42,844 bases of DNA from contig NZ_CAXREX010000026.1 of assembly GCF_964229645.1 (NCBI RefSeq), forward strand, positions 1 through 42,844, read 5' to 3'. A program made the position numbers and the translations under genes. Of the stretch, positions 1 to 8,075 are shown in pieces (position 1 is the stretch's first letter; each line of letters begins with the position of its first letter). Origin of the DNA: Nioella sp964229645 (GTDB taxonomy: Bacteria > Pseudomonadota > Alphaproteobacteria > Rhodobacterales > Rhodobacteraceae). Under the pieces are notes generated by a model. It worked only from the letters and a program-made list of their open reading frames with translations. It was not told the origin of the DNA and did no database searches.

Positions 1-365
1 AGGCCGACCGCTATGCCGGGCGGCTGGCGCATTACGGCAACCTCTTGGTGCGCAACCTGCACGGCCACCACACATGGGAAGACCGGACCTACTTCCCCGA
101 GCTTCAGGCCGCCGACCCGCGCTTTGCGGATGGCCTGGAGATGCTGGAAGGCGACCATGTGGAGCTCGACGGCCTTCTGGAGCACTTCACGCGAGGGGCG
201 AACCGGGTGGTGCAGCTGGCCACGCTGGAGCCTGCGCAGATGGCAGGCGACGCGGGGCCGGTGCGCGACCTGGCCGAGCGGCTGAACGGGTTCCTGCACC
301 GGCACCTGAGCGATGAAGAGGATCTGGTGATCCCCATCCTCCTGCATCACCGGCTGCGGGCCTGA
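1..365 (+). CDS. Hemerythrin-like (HHE) domain protein, 5' end missing
   Basis: The reading frame is open from base 3 to the stop at 363-365, so only the C-terminal ~120 residues are present and the start lies outside the window. The visible part carries spaced His/Glu/Asp ligands of a four-helix HHE fold: HHTWED near the start, EGDHVELD in the middle and HRHLSDEED near the end. Family members bind a non-haem di-iron centre and are linked to O2, NO or iron handling; the substrate here cannot be told. A strong hairpin follows the stop. Confidence 0.8.
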   Translation, partial: ADRYAGRLAHYGNLLVRNLHGHHTWEDRTYFPELQAADPRFADGLEMLEGDHVELDGLLEHFTRGANRVVQLATLEPAQMAGDAGPVRDLAERLNGFLHRHLSDEEDLVIPILLHHRLRA

Positions 366-366
366 A

Positions 367-406
367 GGATCGCGCCCCGGAGGGGCGCCCCTGCGGGGCG
401 CGATCC
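367..406 (+). terminator. GC-rich hairpin after the hemerythrin gene
   Basis: A perfect 12-bp inverted repeat, GGATCGCGCCCC (367-378) and GGGGCGCGATCC (395-406), encloses a second small palindrome (381-392). It starts 2 nt after the stop codon. No T-run follows, so it may stabilise the 3' end rather than act as a classical intrinsic terminator. Confidence 0.55.
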
Positions 407-464
407 CCTTGTGCCCGGCCGCAGGCTCTGGAACAGTCGCCGCAACGACAAGAAGGAGCGCCCC

Positions 465-2084
465 ATGACCGATGTGACCGGACTGACCGCAGGCATGTAC
501 CTGACACGGCTGCTGGCGCTTTACGGGGTCGATACCGTCTTCGGCATCCCCGGCGTGCACACGGTCGAACTTTACCGGGGCCTGCCCGGCTCGGGCATCC
601 GCCATGTCACACCGCGCCACGAGCAGGGGGCGGGCTTCATGGCCGATGGCTATGCGCGCGTCAGCGGCAAGCCGGGCGTGTGCTTCATCATCTCCGGCCC
701 CGGTATGACCAATATCGCCACAGCAATGGGCCAGGCCTATGGCGATTCCATCCCGATGCTGGTCATTTCGGCGGTCAACTCCCACGGCCGCATGGGGTCA
801 GGCGAGGGCTGGCTGCACGAGCTTCCCAACCAGCAGGCGCTGATCTCGGGCGTGTCGGCCTTCAGCCGCACGATCCACACGGTCGAGGAACTGGCCCCGG
901 CGCTGGCGCAGGCCTTCACGGTGTTCGAGGGCGCGCGGCCCCGGCCCGTGCACCTGGAAATTCCCATCAACATCATGACCGCAGCGGCCGACCACCTGGC
1001 CCTGCCGAAAGCGCCCATGCGCGTTGCGCGGGCGGCCCCGGATGCGGGCGCACTGGCCGAGGCGGCGGAGCTACTGAACAGGGCCGAAGCGCCGGTCATT
1101 CTGGCAGGGGGCGGCGCGCGGAATGCAGTGGCGCTGCGCGCGCTGGCCGAGGCGCTGGACGCGCCCGTGGTGATGACCGCGAACGCGCGCGGTCTGCTTG
1201 CCCCGGATCACCCGCTTGGTGTCTCTCTGTCGGCCTCGCAGCCTGAAACGCGGGCCCTTGTGGCCGGGGCGGACATCGTGCTGGCGCTTGGCACCGAGAT
1301 GGGGCGCACCGATTACGACATGTATGAAGATGGCGGATTCCAGGTCGGCGGGCGCATGATCCGCGTCGATCTGGACCCGGTGCAGATGGCGCGCAGCGCC
1401 GCGCCCGAGATCGGGATCGTTGCCGATGCCGCCGCCACGACGGCGGCCCTGCTGGCCCTGGCCAAGCCCGGCACGGACCGGCAGGGCGCGGCACGGGCTG
1501 GCGCGGCCAATGCCGGGCGCGAGGCACTTGATCCGGCCATGCGGGGCGATCTCGCGATGCTCGACATGATCCGGGACACCCTGCCCGGCGTCACCTTCGT
1601 GGGCGACAGCAGCCAGGCGACCTATGCGGGCAATCTCGGCTTTGCCAGCGCCCGTCCGGGCCATTACCACAGCTCCACCACCGGGTTCGGCACGCTTGGC
1701 TATGGCCTGCCTGCCGGGATCGGGGCACAGCTTGCCTCGGGCGGGCCCGTGGTGGTGCTGGCGGGCGATGGCGGGTTCCAGTTCTCCTCGCCCGAGATGG
1801 CCAGCGCGGTCGAGGCCCAGACCCCCGTGATCGTGATGCTCTACGACAATTCCGGCTATGGCGAGATCAAGAATTACATGATCGCCAAGCAGATAGGGAC
1901 CGTGGGCGTCGACCTCTACACCCCCGACCTCAGGGCGCAGGCGGCGGCCAGCGGGTGGGCCGTGGCCCAGGTGGCCGATCCGGACGCGTTGCCCGGCGTC
2001 CTGACACAAGCCGCTGCCGACAGCCGCCCCACGATGATCTACTACACCGACACCCTGCGCGCGGCGTTTCAGGCGGCGCTCTGA
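465..2084 (+). CDS. Thiamine-diphosphate decarboxylase, 5-guanidino-2-oxopentanoate decarboxylase (AruI) type
   Basis: The 539-residue protein has the three-domain acetolactate-synthase layout. The N-terminal Pyr domain has FGIPGVHTVELYRGL and RHEQGAGFMADGYAR (catalytic Glu53). A central nucleotide-fold domain follows. The C-terminal PP domain has the GDGGFQFSS...NSGYG metal/ThDP motif. The IPGVHTVELYRG and HEQGAGFMADGYAR wording matches the AruI-like branch (arginine transaminase pathway; decarboxylates 2-ketoarginine) better than IlvB, and no small regulatory subunit is nearby. The start at 465 is chosen because AAGGAG lies at 453-458; the longer frame from 411 lacks this. The stop overlaps the convergent neighbour by 16 bp. 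Substrate assignment is inference. Confidence 0.75.
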   Translation: MTDVTGLTAGMYLTRLLALYGVDTVFGIPGVHTVELYRGLPGSGIRHVTPRHEQGAGFMADGYARVSGKPGVCFIISGPGMTNIATAMGQAYGDSIPMLVISAVNSHGRMGSGEGWLHELPNQQALISGVSAFSRTIHTVEELAPALAQAFTVFEGARPRPVHLEIPINIMTAAADHLALPKAPMRVARAAPDAGALAEAAELLNRAEAPVILAGGGARNAVALRALAEALDAPVVMTANARGLLAPDHPLGVSLSASQPETRALVAGADIVLALGTEMGRTDYDMYEDGGFQVGGRMIRVDLDPVQMARSAAPEIGIVADAAATTAALLALAKPGTDRQGAARAGAANAGREALDPAMRGDLAMLDMIRDTLPGVTFVGDSSQATYAGNLGFASARPGHYHSSTTGFGTLGYGLPAGIGAQLASGGPVVVLAGDGGFQFSSPEMASAVEAQTPVIVMLYDNSGYGEIKNYMIAKQIGTVGVDLYTPDLRAQAAASGWAVAQVADPDALPGVLTQAAADSRPTMIYYTDTLRAAFQAAL

Positions 2085-3013
2085 CCCCGCCCATGTGGCG
2101 CGCTCCAGTCGATCAGGGGGCCCGCCGGCACGATGCCGAGCGGGTTTCGCAGCTCTGACGGCGAAAAGTAGCCCTGCTTGTAGATGTCGAAACGCACGGT
2201 TTCGGCCACGCCCGGCATGGCGTGGATCTCGCGCGCATAGGCCCAGAGATTGGGATAATCGACCAGACGCCGGATATTGCATTTGAAGGCGTAGTGATAG
2301 GCCACGTCAAAGCGGGCGAGCGTGGGAAAGAGGCGGATATCGGCCTCGGTAAAAACATCTCCCACCAGGTAGCGGTTGTCCGCCAGATGCGCCTCGATCT
2401 CGTCCAGCGCGTCAAAGAGCTCGGCCACCGCAACGTCATAGGCGGCCTGCGTGCGGGCAAAGCCTGCCCGGTAGACGCCGTTGTTCACGTCGCGGTAGAT
2501 GCGCGCATTCCAGGCGTCGATACTTTCGCGCAGCGGCCCCGGCGCGAAATCCGGGCCGGGGAAGGCGTCGTTCAACATCCGAACGATGTCGGCGCTTTCG
2601 TTGGACACCGGCTGGCGCGTGTGCCGGTCCCACAGGAGCGGCACGGTGATGCGGCCCGTGAAGGGCGCAGGCGCTTTGGCATAGACCTGATGCAGGGCGG
2701 TGACGCCAAGTTCCGGATCCGCAAACGCGCCCTCGGCATCATAGACCCAGCCATCGGCTGTGCGGCGGGGGCGGGCATAGGCCACGGTGATCGTGTCCTC
2801 CAGTCCCTTCAGGACCCGGATCAGAAGGGCGCGATGTGCCCAGGGGCAATTCCACGCGGCATAGAGGTGATAGCGCCCCGGATCGGGGGTGAAAGGGCCC
2901 TCTCGGGTGATCCAGTTCCGGATGGTCGCCTTCTGTCGCTGGAACCGCCCGTCCTGGGTTGTGTCGGGGGCGGGGTCCTCGGCGTGGTAGATGCCGTCGA
3001 TCATCAGGCCCAT
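2069..3013 (-). CDS. Glutathione S-transferase family, glutathionyl-hydroquinone reductase type
   Basis: The 314-residue protein has the Xi-class GST layout. An N-terminal extension precedes a thioredoxin-like domain with the WNCPWAHR motif (Cys56, the cysteine that reduces glutathionylated quinols). The all-helical C-terminal domain contains FALARFDVAYHYAFKCN-like text (observed as TLARFDVAYHYAFKCN). Length fits the YqjG/ECM4 family (about 310-330). The start ATG at 3013 is preceded on this strand by AGGGAGGAC. The 3' end overlaps the AruI-like gene tail to tail. Expected role: cytosolic reduction of glutathionyl-hydroquinones during quinone or aromatic detoxification. Confidence 0.85.
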   Translation of the reverse strand: MGLMIDGIYHAEDPAPDTTQDGRFQRQKATIRNWITREGPFTPDPGRYHLYAAWNCPWAHRALLIRVLKGLEDTITVAYARPRRTADGWVYDAEGAFADPELGVTALHQVYAKAPAPFTGRITVPLLWDRHTRQPVSNESADIVRMLNDAFPGPDFAPGPLRESIDAWNARIYRDVNNGVYRAGFARTQAAYDVAVAELFDALDEIEAHLADNRYLVGDVFTEADIRLFPTLARFDVAYHYAFKCNIRRLVDYPNLWAYAREIHAMPGVAETVRFDIYKQGYFSPSELRNPLGIVPAGPLIDWSAPHGRGQSAA

Positions 3014-3104
3014 GATAGTCCTCCCTGTCGCGGCTTCCAGCCTAGCGCCCTGAGATCGGGGCGCAACGACAGGGGATGCACAGCGCTTGTGCGCGCGCCC
3101 GTCG

Positions 3105-4106
3105 TCAGCTGGCCCGCTTGGCGCTTTGCGACCGGATGCTGCCGGGGGTCTGCCCGGTCCAGCCCTGGAAGGCCCGGAAGAACGAAGAGCTGTCCCCGAA
3201 CCCAAGGAGATAGGCGATTTCAGGCAAGCTGAGATCGGGCTGACGCAGGTAATGCCCGGCAAGCTGCTGGCGGGTTTCGGCGAGCAGACCTTGAAAGCTG
3301 GTGCCTTCCTCGGCCAGGCGCCGTTGCAGGCTGCGCTTGGACAGGGCCAGCCGCCGCGCGATGGCTTCGACCGAGCTCGCCCCACCCGCGAGGCTGTCCC
3401 GCAGGGCCGCGCGCACCTGGTCTGCCACGGTTTCGGGCGGCTGTGCCTGAACCAGTTGCGCGGCCAGCGTGGGTTCCAGCGATTGCCACAGCGCCGGGCT
3501 GCGCGAGATCAGCGGGCGCGCGGCATCTTCTGCCGAGAAGACCAGCGCCACCTCTGGCCCCGCCCTGGGGGCACACCCGAGGAAATCAGCCACGCCTTCC
3601 ACGACGGGCAGGTCAGCGGGCAAGGTGACCTCTGCGGGCACGACATGGGTCCCGGTAAAGCGGCGCGCGCAGTCGGTGATGTAGAGCAGTTCAAAGAGCC
3701 CCAGACGTGCCGGCAGCGGCACCAAACGATCGGCGCTGGCGGGGCAGATTTCCACCCCCTCGGATGCCTGGCGCACCATCAGCGTCAGCGGCCCAAGCAG
3801 CGACTTGAACATGCCAAGACGAACAAGGCCAAGTGCCAGCGTATCGGCGCAGGAGAAGGCAAAGACCGGTGGCGGAACCGGGCCACGGGTGGCCGACAGC
3901 GCGAGGGTCAGTTCCGCGTCGGGGCGGTCGGCCTCGTCCAGCATGGCCTGCCACAGCGCGAAATAGGTCTGCGGGGGCACATGCACATCTGCCTCGGACA
4001 GAACCTCGCCCGACAGGCCCGCGCGTCGCAGCACCCGGTCGGGGGACAGGTTCAGCGCCTCGGCGCAGAGGGTCAGGTAATCTCCGATCGGGCAACGGGC
4101 TGGCAT
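3105..4106 (-). CDS. AraC-family transcriptional regulator with N-terminal ligand-binding domain
   Basis: The 333-residue protein has an N-terminal domain of the 'arabinose-binding domain of AraC regulator' type seen in OruR/ArgR-like regulators (residues ~10-200). A C-terminal AraC/XylS double helix-turn-helix follows; the second helix pair reads SLPEIAYLLGFGDSSSFFRAF. ATG at 4106 is preferred over GTG at 4109 because GAGGA would be too close to the GTG. The gene is divergent from the molybdenum hydroxylase pair, and two direct repeats lie between them (4179-4214). It is therefore the probable activator of that operon; the inducer is unknown. Confidence 0.85.
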   Translation of the reverse strand: MPARCPIGDYLTLCAEALNLSPDRVLRRAGLSGEVLSEADVHVPPQTYFALWQAMLDEADRPDAELTLALSATRGPVPPPVFAFSCADTLALGLVRLGMFKSLLGPLTLMVRQASEGVEICPASADRLVPLPARLGLFELLYITDCARRFTGTHVVPAEVTLPADLPVVEGVADFLGCAPRAGPEVALVFSAEDAARPLISRSPALWQSLEPTLAAQLVQAQPPETVADQVRAALRDSLAGGASSVEAIARRLALSKRSLQRRLAEEGTSFQGLLAETRQQLAGHYLRQPDLSLPEIAYLLGFGDSSSFFRAFQGWTGQTPGSIRSQSAKRAS

Positions 4107-4178
4107 CACGTCCTCGCGTTGTGGGGTGTCTCATTCTGCCCCGCCCTGCCGCGCGGGCACCATGGATATCACGTCGAT

Positions 4179-4214
4179 TGGCGCGATATGCCACCAGAAT
4201 GGCGCGATCTGCCA
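4179..4214. promoter_or_regulatory. Direct-repeat operator between the AraC regulator and iorAB-type genes
   Basis: TGGCGCGATATGCCA (4179-4193) recurs as TGGCGCGATCTGCCA (4200-4214), 14 of 15 bases identical, with a period of exactly 21 bp, two DNA helix turns. This is the usual arrangement for AraC-type sites. Each copy also has dyad ends (TGGC...GCCA). A possible -35 (TTTTCA, 4216-4221) directly follows the second copy, with CTATTT at 4238-4243 as a possible -10 (16-bp spacer). That is the geometry of an activator touching RNA polymerase for the rightward genes. Confidence 0.6.
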
Positions 4215-4274
4215 GTTTTCAACAAGGGGGTGCCGGCCTATTTCTTGGTCACGACCCGGCAGCGGAGAAGTAAC

Positions 4275-4736
4275 ATGCGGTTCACGGTTAATGGTGTGCT
4301 CCACGAGGTGGATGTCGAGGATGACATGCCCCTGCTGTGGGTGCTGAGGGACGAGTTGGGGATCACGGGGCCGAAATACGGTTGCGGCATCTCGCAATGC
4401 GGGGCCTGCACGGTGCATCTCGACGGCACGGCGGTGCGATCCTGCCAAGTGCCCGCCTCTGAACTGGAGGGGGCCCAGATCACCACCATCGAGGGGCTTG
4501 GCACGAACGGGGCGCTGCACGCGGTGCAGGCGGCCTGGATCGCGCACCAGGTGGCGCAATGCGGATATTGCCAGGCAGGCCAGATCATGCAGGCCGCAGA
4601 CCTTCTGGCCGCCGTGCCCGAGCCAACGAACGAGGACATCGACGCCTTCATGGGCGGCAACCTGTGCCGCTGCGGCACCTATCCGCGCATCCGCGCCGCG
4701 ATCCATGACGCGGCCACGCGGCTGAGGGATGGCTGA
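4275..4736 (+). CDS. [2Fe-2S] small subunit of a molybdenum hydroxylase (isoquinoline 1-oxidoreductase alpha type)
   Basis: The 153-residue protein is full length for the family. The plant-type ferredoxin domain has Cys37, Cys42, Cys45 and Cys57 (GCGISQCGAC...SC). The helical domain binds a second cluster with Cys96, Cys99 (CGYC), Cys131 and Cys133 (CRC). It passes electrons from the molybdopterin subunit encoded 3 nt downstream. Start ATG 4275 follows GGAGAAG. A longer frame runs in from upstream but overlaps the AraC gene and is not credible. The in vivo substrate (N-heterocycle or aldehyde) is not determined by the sequence. Confidence 0.88.
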   Translation: MRFTVNGVLHEVDVEDDMPLLWVLRDELGITGPKYGCGISQCGACTVHLDGTAVRSCQVPASELEGAQITTIEGLGTNGALHAVQAAWIAHQVAQCGYCQAGQIMQAADLLAAVPEPTNEDIDAFMGGNLCRCGTYPRIRAAIHDAATRLRDG

Positions 4737-4739
4737 GCC

Positions 4740-6974
4740 ATGGGACGACTTCGCACGATTGCACGCCGCTCTTTCCTGATCGGCTCGGCCGCCCTCGCGG
4801 GCGGGGTGGCCTTCGGCGCCTACATGGTGCGCCGCCCGCATGACAACCCGCTGGAAGCGGGGCTTGCCGAGGGCGAAGTGACCTTCAACCCCTGGGTCCT
4901 GGTGGGACCCGAACGGATCACGCTGATCACCCCGCATGCGGATGTGGGACAGGGCGTGGCGCATATGCAGGCGCTGCTTCTGGCCGAGGAAATGCGGCTG
5001 GAGCCGGGACAGTTCGAAATCAGCTTCGGGGATCCGTCGCCTGCCTACTGGAACACCGCGATGGCGGGCGAAGCCGCCCCCTTCCTGTCCTCCGACCAGG
5101 GGCTGGCCGCACGCACGACCCGAACCGTGATGGGCGCGGCGCTCAAGCTTCTGGGGATGCAGGTGACCGGCGGGTCCTCCTCGACGCCCGACAGTTTCGA
5201 CAAGCTCAGGCAGGCGGGCGCGATGGCGCGCGAAACGCTGCGCCGGGCGGGCGAGATCCGAAGCTCGATCCCCATGGATCAGCTCAGCTGCGAGTCCGGC
5301 GCGGTCGTGCTGCCCGACGGTACCCGCATTCCCTACACGGAACTGGCCAGCCAGGCCGCGACGATCGCCCCGGTCGAGGACGCGCCGCTGACCCCGCGAG
5401 CCGAATGGCGGCTCATCGGGCAGGAGACCGAGCGGCTCGACATCGTGGCAAAGTCCACCGGGCAGCAGGCCTATGGCATCGACCTGTCGCTGCCGGGCAT
5501 GGTCCATGCCGCCGTGCGCCTGAACCCGCGACGCGGGGGGCTGAACGGCTATGACGCCAGCACCGCGCAGGCCATGCGCGGGGTGCAGGCGGTGGTTGAG
5601 GTCACCAATGGCGTGGCCGTGGTGGCCGATAACACGTGGCGCGCCTTTCAGGCGGTGAACGCGGTGGACTGCGACTGGGGCCCTGCCCCCTACCCCGCCG
5701 AGCAGGACGGGCATTGGGCCGAGGTGGCGGCAAGCTTCACCGAGGACCGGCTGGACCGGGAGTGGCGCCATGACGGCGACGTGGAGGCCGCGCTGACCGG
5801 CGATGTCATCGAGGCCGAATACCGCGCGCCCTATGTTGCGCATCAGCCGCTCGAACCCCTCAACGCCATCGTGCGCGTCACCCAAACCGGTGTGGAGGTC
5901 TGGACCGGCCACCAGATGCCCCGTTTCCTGCAACAGATGGTGGCGGGCGTGACCGGGCACGAGGCGGAACAGGTCACCTTCCACAACCAGTTTTCGGGCG
6001 GCAGTTTCGGTCACCGGCTGGAATTCCAGCATGTCACCCTTGCAGCCGAAATCGCGATGCAGATGCCCGGCGTGCCGGTCAAGCTGACCCTGCAGCGCGA
6101 AGAGGATTTCGCGCAGGATTTCCCGCGCCAGATCGGCATGGCGCGCGGACGCGGGGCAGTGGCGGGCGGCCGGGTGGAGGCCGCGGATATCCAGATCGCG
6201 ACCGTGTCCTCCTCGCGCAGTCAGATGGGCCGGATCGGGCAGAGCGTGCCCGGCCCTGACAGCCAGATCCCGGCAGGCGTGTGGAACGCGCCTTACGCGA
6301 TCCCGTCCTACCGGGTGCGCGCCTACGCGGTGCCCGAACTCGCGCCGAGCTCCAGCTGGCGATCTGTGGGCGCGTCCTCGGGCGGGTTCTTCGGGGAAAG
6401 CTTCCTTGATGAGTTGATCCACGCGGCAGGGGCCGACCCGCTTTCTGAACGCTTGCGGCTGGCCAGTGACCCGCGCGCCGTGGCGGTGCTGGAGGCCGTG
6501 GGCGAGATGTCTGGATGGGGCCGATCCCTGGGCGCGAACCGGGGGCTCGGCGTGGCCATGGTGGAAAGCTTCGGCGTGCCGGTGGCCGAGGTGATCGAGG
6601 TCGAAGACACCGCGGGCGGCATCCGTATCCACGACGTCTGGGTCGCGGCAGAGGTCGGCACGGTCGTCGATCCCGTGGCCTTTGAAAACCAGGTGCAGGG
6701 CGGCGTGATCTGGGGCCTTGGCCACGCGATCAACTGCGAGATCACCTTCGCGGACGGCATGGCGGAGCAGTCGAATTTCGACTGGCACGACGGCATGCGC
6801 ATCTGGCAGGCCCCGCGCATCACGGTCCGGGGCGTGGAACTGGGCGGGCAGGTGCGCGGCATCGGGGAGCCGCCCGTGCCCCCGGCTGCCCCGGCGCTGG
6901 CCAATGCGATCTTCGCCGCCACGGGCCAGCGCCTGCGCGAGATGCCCTTCAACCGCTTCGTGGATTTCGTCTGA
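4740..6974 (+). CDS. Molybdopterin-binding large subunit, isoquinoline 1-oxidoreductase beta / aldehyde dehydrogenase type
   Basis: The 744-residue protein starts with a Tat-type leader (RRSFLIGSAALAGG, residues ~9-22), so the enzyme is probably exported or held on the periplasmic side. Visible features include HADVGQGVAHMQ near the N-terminus, FSGGSFGHRLE (MoCo-binding loop) and the C-terminal GIGEPPVPPAAPALANAI containing the active-site Glu of xanthine-dehydrogenase-type hydroxylases. It is translated 3 nt after its [2Fe-2S] partner. No FAD subunit, cytochrome subunit or XdhC chaperone is adjacent, so electron acceptor and cofactor insertion must come from elsewhere. The substrate is unknown; isoquinoline is only the family namesake. 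Confidence 0.88.
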   Translation: MGRLRTIARRSFLIGSAALAGGVAFGAYMVRRPHDNPLEAGLAEGEVTFNPWVLVGPERITLITPHADVGQGVAHMQALLLAEEMRLEPGQFEISFGDPSPAYWNTAMAGEAAPFLSSDQGLAARTTRTVMGAALKLLGMQVTGGSSSTPDSFDKLRQAGAMARETLRRAGEIRSSIPMDQLSCESGAVVLPDGTRIPYTELASQAATIAPVEDAPLTPRAEWRLIGQETERLDIVAKSTGQQAYGIDLSLPGMVHAAVRLNPRRGGLNGYDASTAQAMRGVQAVVEVTNGVAVVADNTWRAFQAVNAVDCDWGPAPYPAEQDGHWAEVAASFTEDRLDREWRHDGDVEAALTGDVIEAEYRAPYVAHQPLEPLNAIVRVTQTGVEVWTGHQMPRFLQQMVAGVTGHEAEQVTFHNQFSGGSFGHRLEFQHVTLAAEIAMQMPGVPVKLTLQREEDFAQDFPRQIGMARGRGAVAGGRVEAADIQIATVSSSRSQMGRIGQSVPGPDSQIPAGVWNAPYAIPSYRVRAYAVPELAPSSSWRSVGASSGGFFGESFLDELIHAAGADPLSERLRLASDPRAVAVLEAVGEMSGWGRSLGANRGLGVAMVESFGVPVAEVIEVEDTAGGIRIHDVWVAAEVGTVVDPVAFENQVQGGVIWGLGHAINCEITFADGMAEQSNFDWHDGMRIWQAPRITVRGVELGGQVRGIGEPPVPPAAPALANAIFAATGQRLREMPFNRFVDFV

Positions 6975-7064
6975 CCATCAGGTCGGGCAGCGCGTCGGTG
7001 CGCCGCCCGACCTTGACGCCACCGCTGCGCCGGGGTCATGTGCGCGGATTGCGCAGGAGCCGCC

Positions 7065-7970
7065 ATGACCCCCAATATCACCCGTGCCAGCTGGCTCATG
7101 ATCCTCGCCCTCGGGCTGACCTGGGGCGCGACCTTCATGGTCATCGAGATCGCGCTGCGCGGCATCACGCCTTTCTGGCTGGCTGCCGCGCGGATCGGTT
7201 TCGCGGCGGCGCTGATGACGGCGGTGTGGCTGGCCCGTGGCGGGCGGCTCTTCCTTGGTGCGGAGCGCCGGTGGGGGGACATGATCGTTGTCGGGGCGCT
7301 GAGCTCTGCCGTTCCCTTCATGCTGCTCAGCTGGGGCCAGCAATACGTGACCTCGGGCTTCGCTGGCGTCTCGATGGCCGCCGTCGCGCTGATGGTCCTG
7401 CCGCTGGCCCATGTCCTGGTGCCGGGCGAGCGGATGACGCTGCGCCGAACGGCGGGCTTCGCAATCGGATTCGTGGGCGTCGTGGTGCTGATCGGCGGGC
7501 AGGCCTTTTCCTCGACCGGGGCGGCGCTGGAGCCCTTCGGGCGCGCCGCCTGCCTTGCAGCGGCAGGCTGTTATGCCGTGAGCTCCGTGCAGATGCGCCG
7601 CCTGCCGCCGGTGGACCCGATCGGGCTTGCGACCGTTCTGCTGATCATCGGGGCGGTGATGGTGTTGCCGGCGGCCTGGATCGTGGAGGGGCCGCCGCCA
7701 AGCGTGGACGGGCAGACGCTGGCAGTGCTGGCGCTGCTTGGGCTGGTGCCCACGGCGGGGGCCAATATCCTGCGGGTGGTGGTGATCCGCACGGCAGGCC
7801 CCACCTTCATGAGCCTGACCAACTACATCGTGCCGGTCTGGTCGGTTGTGCTGGGGGCCTGGATCCTGTCGGAACCGCTACCGCCGTCGCTGCTCTGGGC
7901 GCTGGCGCTGATCCTCGCCGGTGTGTTCCTGAGCCAGTGGGGGGCGTTGCGACGGCTCTTCTGGCGCTGA
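7065..7970 (+). CDS. EamA/DMT-superfamily transporter
   Basis: The 301-residue integral membrane protein has about ten hydrophobic segments arranged as two EamA repeats. The first begins LALGLTWGATFMVIEIAL and the second AACLAAAGCYAVSSVQMRRL. Such proteins usually export metabolites, amino acids or drugs. The start at 7065 is taken because CAGGAG lies at 7054-7059; an in-frame ATG at 7038 has no such site. It is likely a single gene ending in a hairpin region shared with the convergent glmM. Confidence 0.85.
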   Translation: MTPNITRASWLMILALGLTWGATFMVIEIALRGITPFWLAAARIGFAAALMTAVWLARGGRLFLGAERRWGDMIVVGALSSAVPFMLLSWGQQYVTSGFAGVSMAAVALMVLPLAHVLVPGERMTLRRTAGFAIGFVGVVVLIGGQAFSSTGAALEPFGRAACLAAAGCYAVSSVQMRRLPPVDPIGLATVLLIIGAVMVLPAAWIVEGPPPSVDGQTLAVLALLGLVPTAGANILRVVVIRTAGPTFMSLTNYIVPVWSVVLGAWILSEPLPPSLLWALALILAGVFLSQWGALRRLFWR

Positions 7971-7991
7971 ACCCTTGCCCCGGGCGCGGGG

Positions 7992-8036
7992 CGAAATCCG
8001 ACGCGGATTTCGTCCGTTTTCCGCGACGGAAAACGG
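7992..8036. terminator. Paired stem-loops between convergent EamA gene and glmM
   Basis: Two consecutive perfect hairpins: CGAAATCCG-ACG-CGGATTTCG (7992-8012) and CCGTTTTCCG-CGA-CGGAAAACGG (8014-8036), each with a 3-nt loop. They sit 21 nt after the EamA stop and 40 nt beyond the glmM stop, so they can serve both genes. The same layout recurs at 15011, 23944 and 34450. Confidence 0.65.
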
Positions 8037-8075
8037 GGGGGGCGCGCCGCGGATGCGACGCGACCCGGACCTCTC

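Noticed and set aside
3087..4274. Long plus-strand open frame running into the [2Fe-2S] subunit gene
   Set aside because: It lies opposite the clear AraC gene and has no family resemblance; coding starts at 4275 with a ribosome site.
4131..6788. 885-residue minus-strand open frame opposite the molybdenum hydroxylase genes
   Set aside because: Antisense shadow caused by high GC; composition is His/Arg/Gly-rich and no domain is visible.
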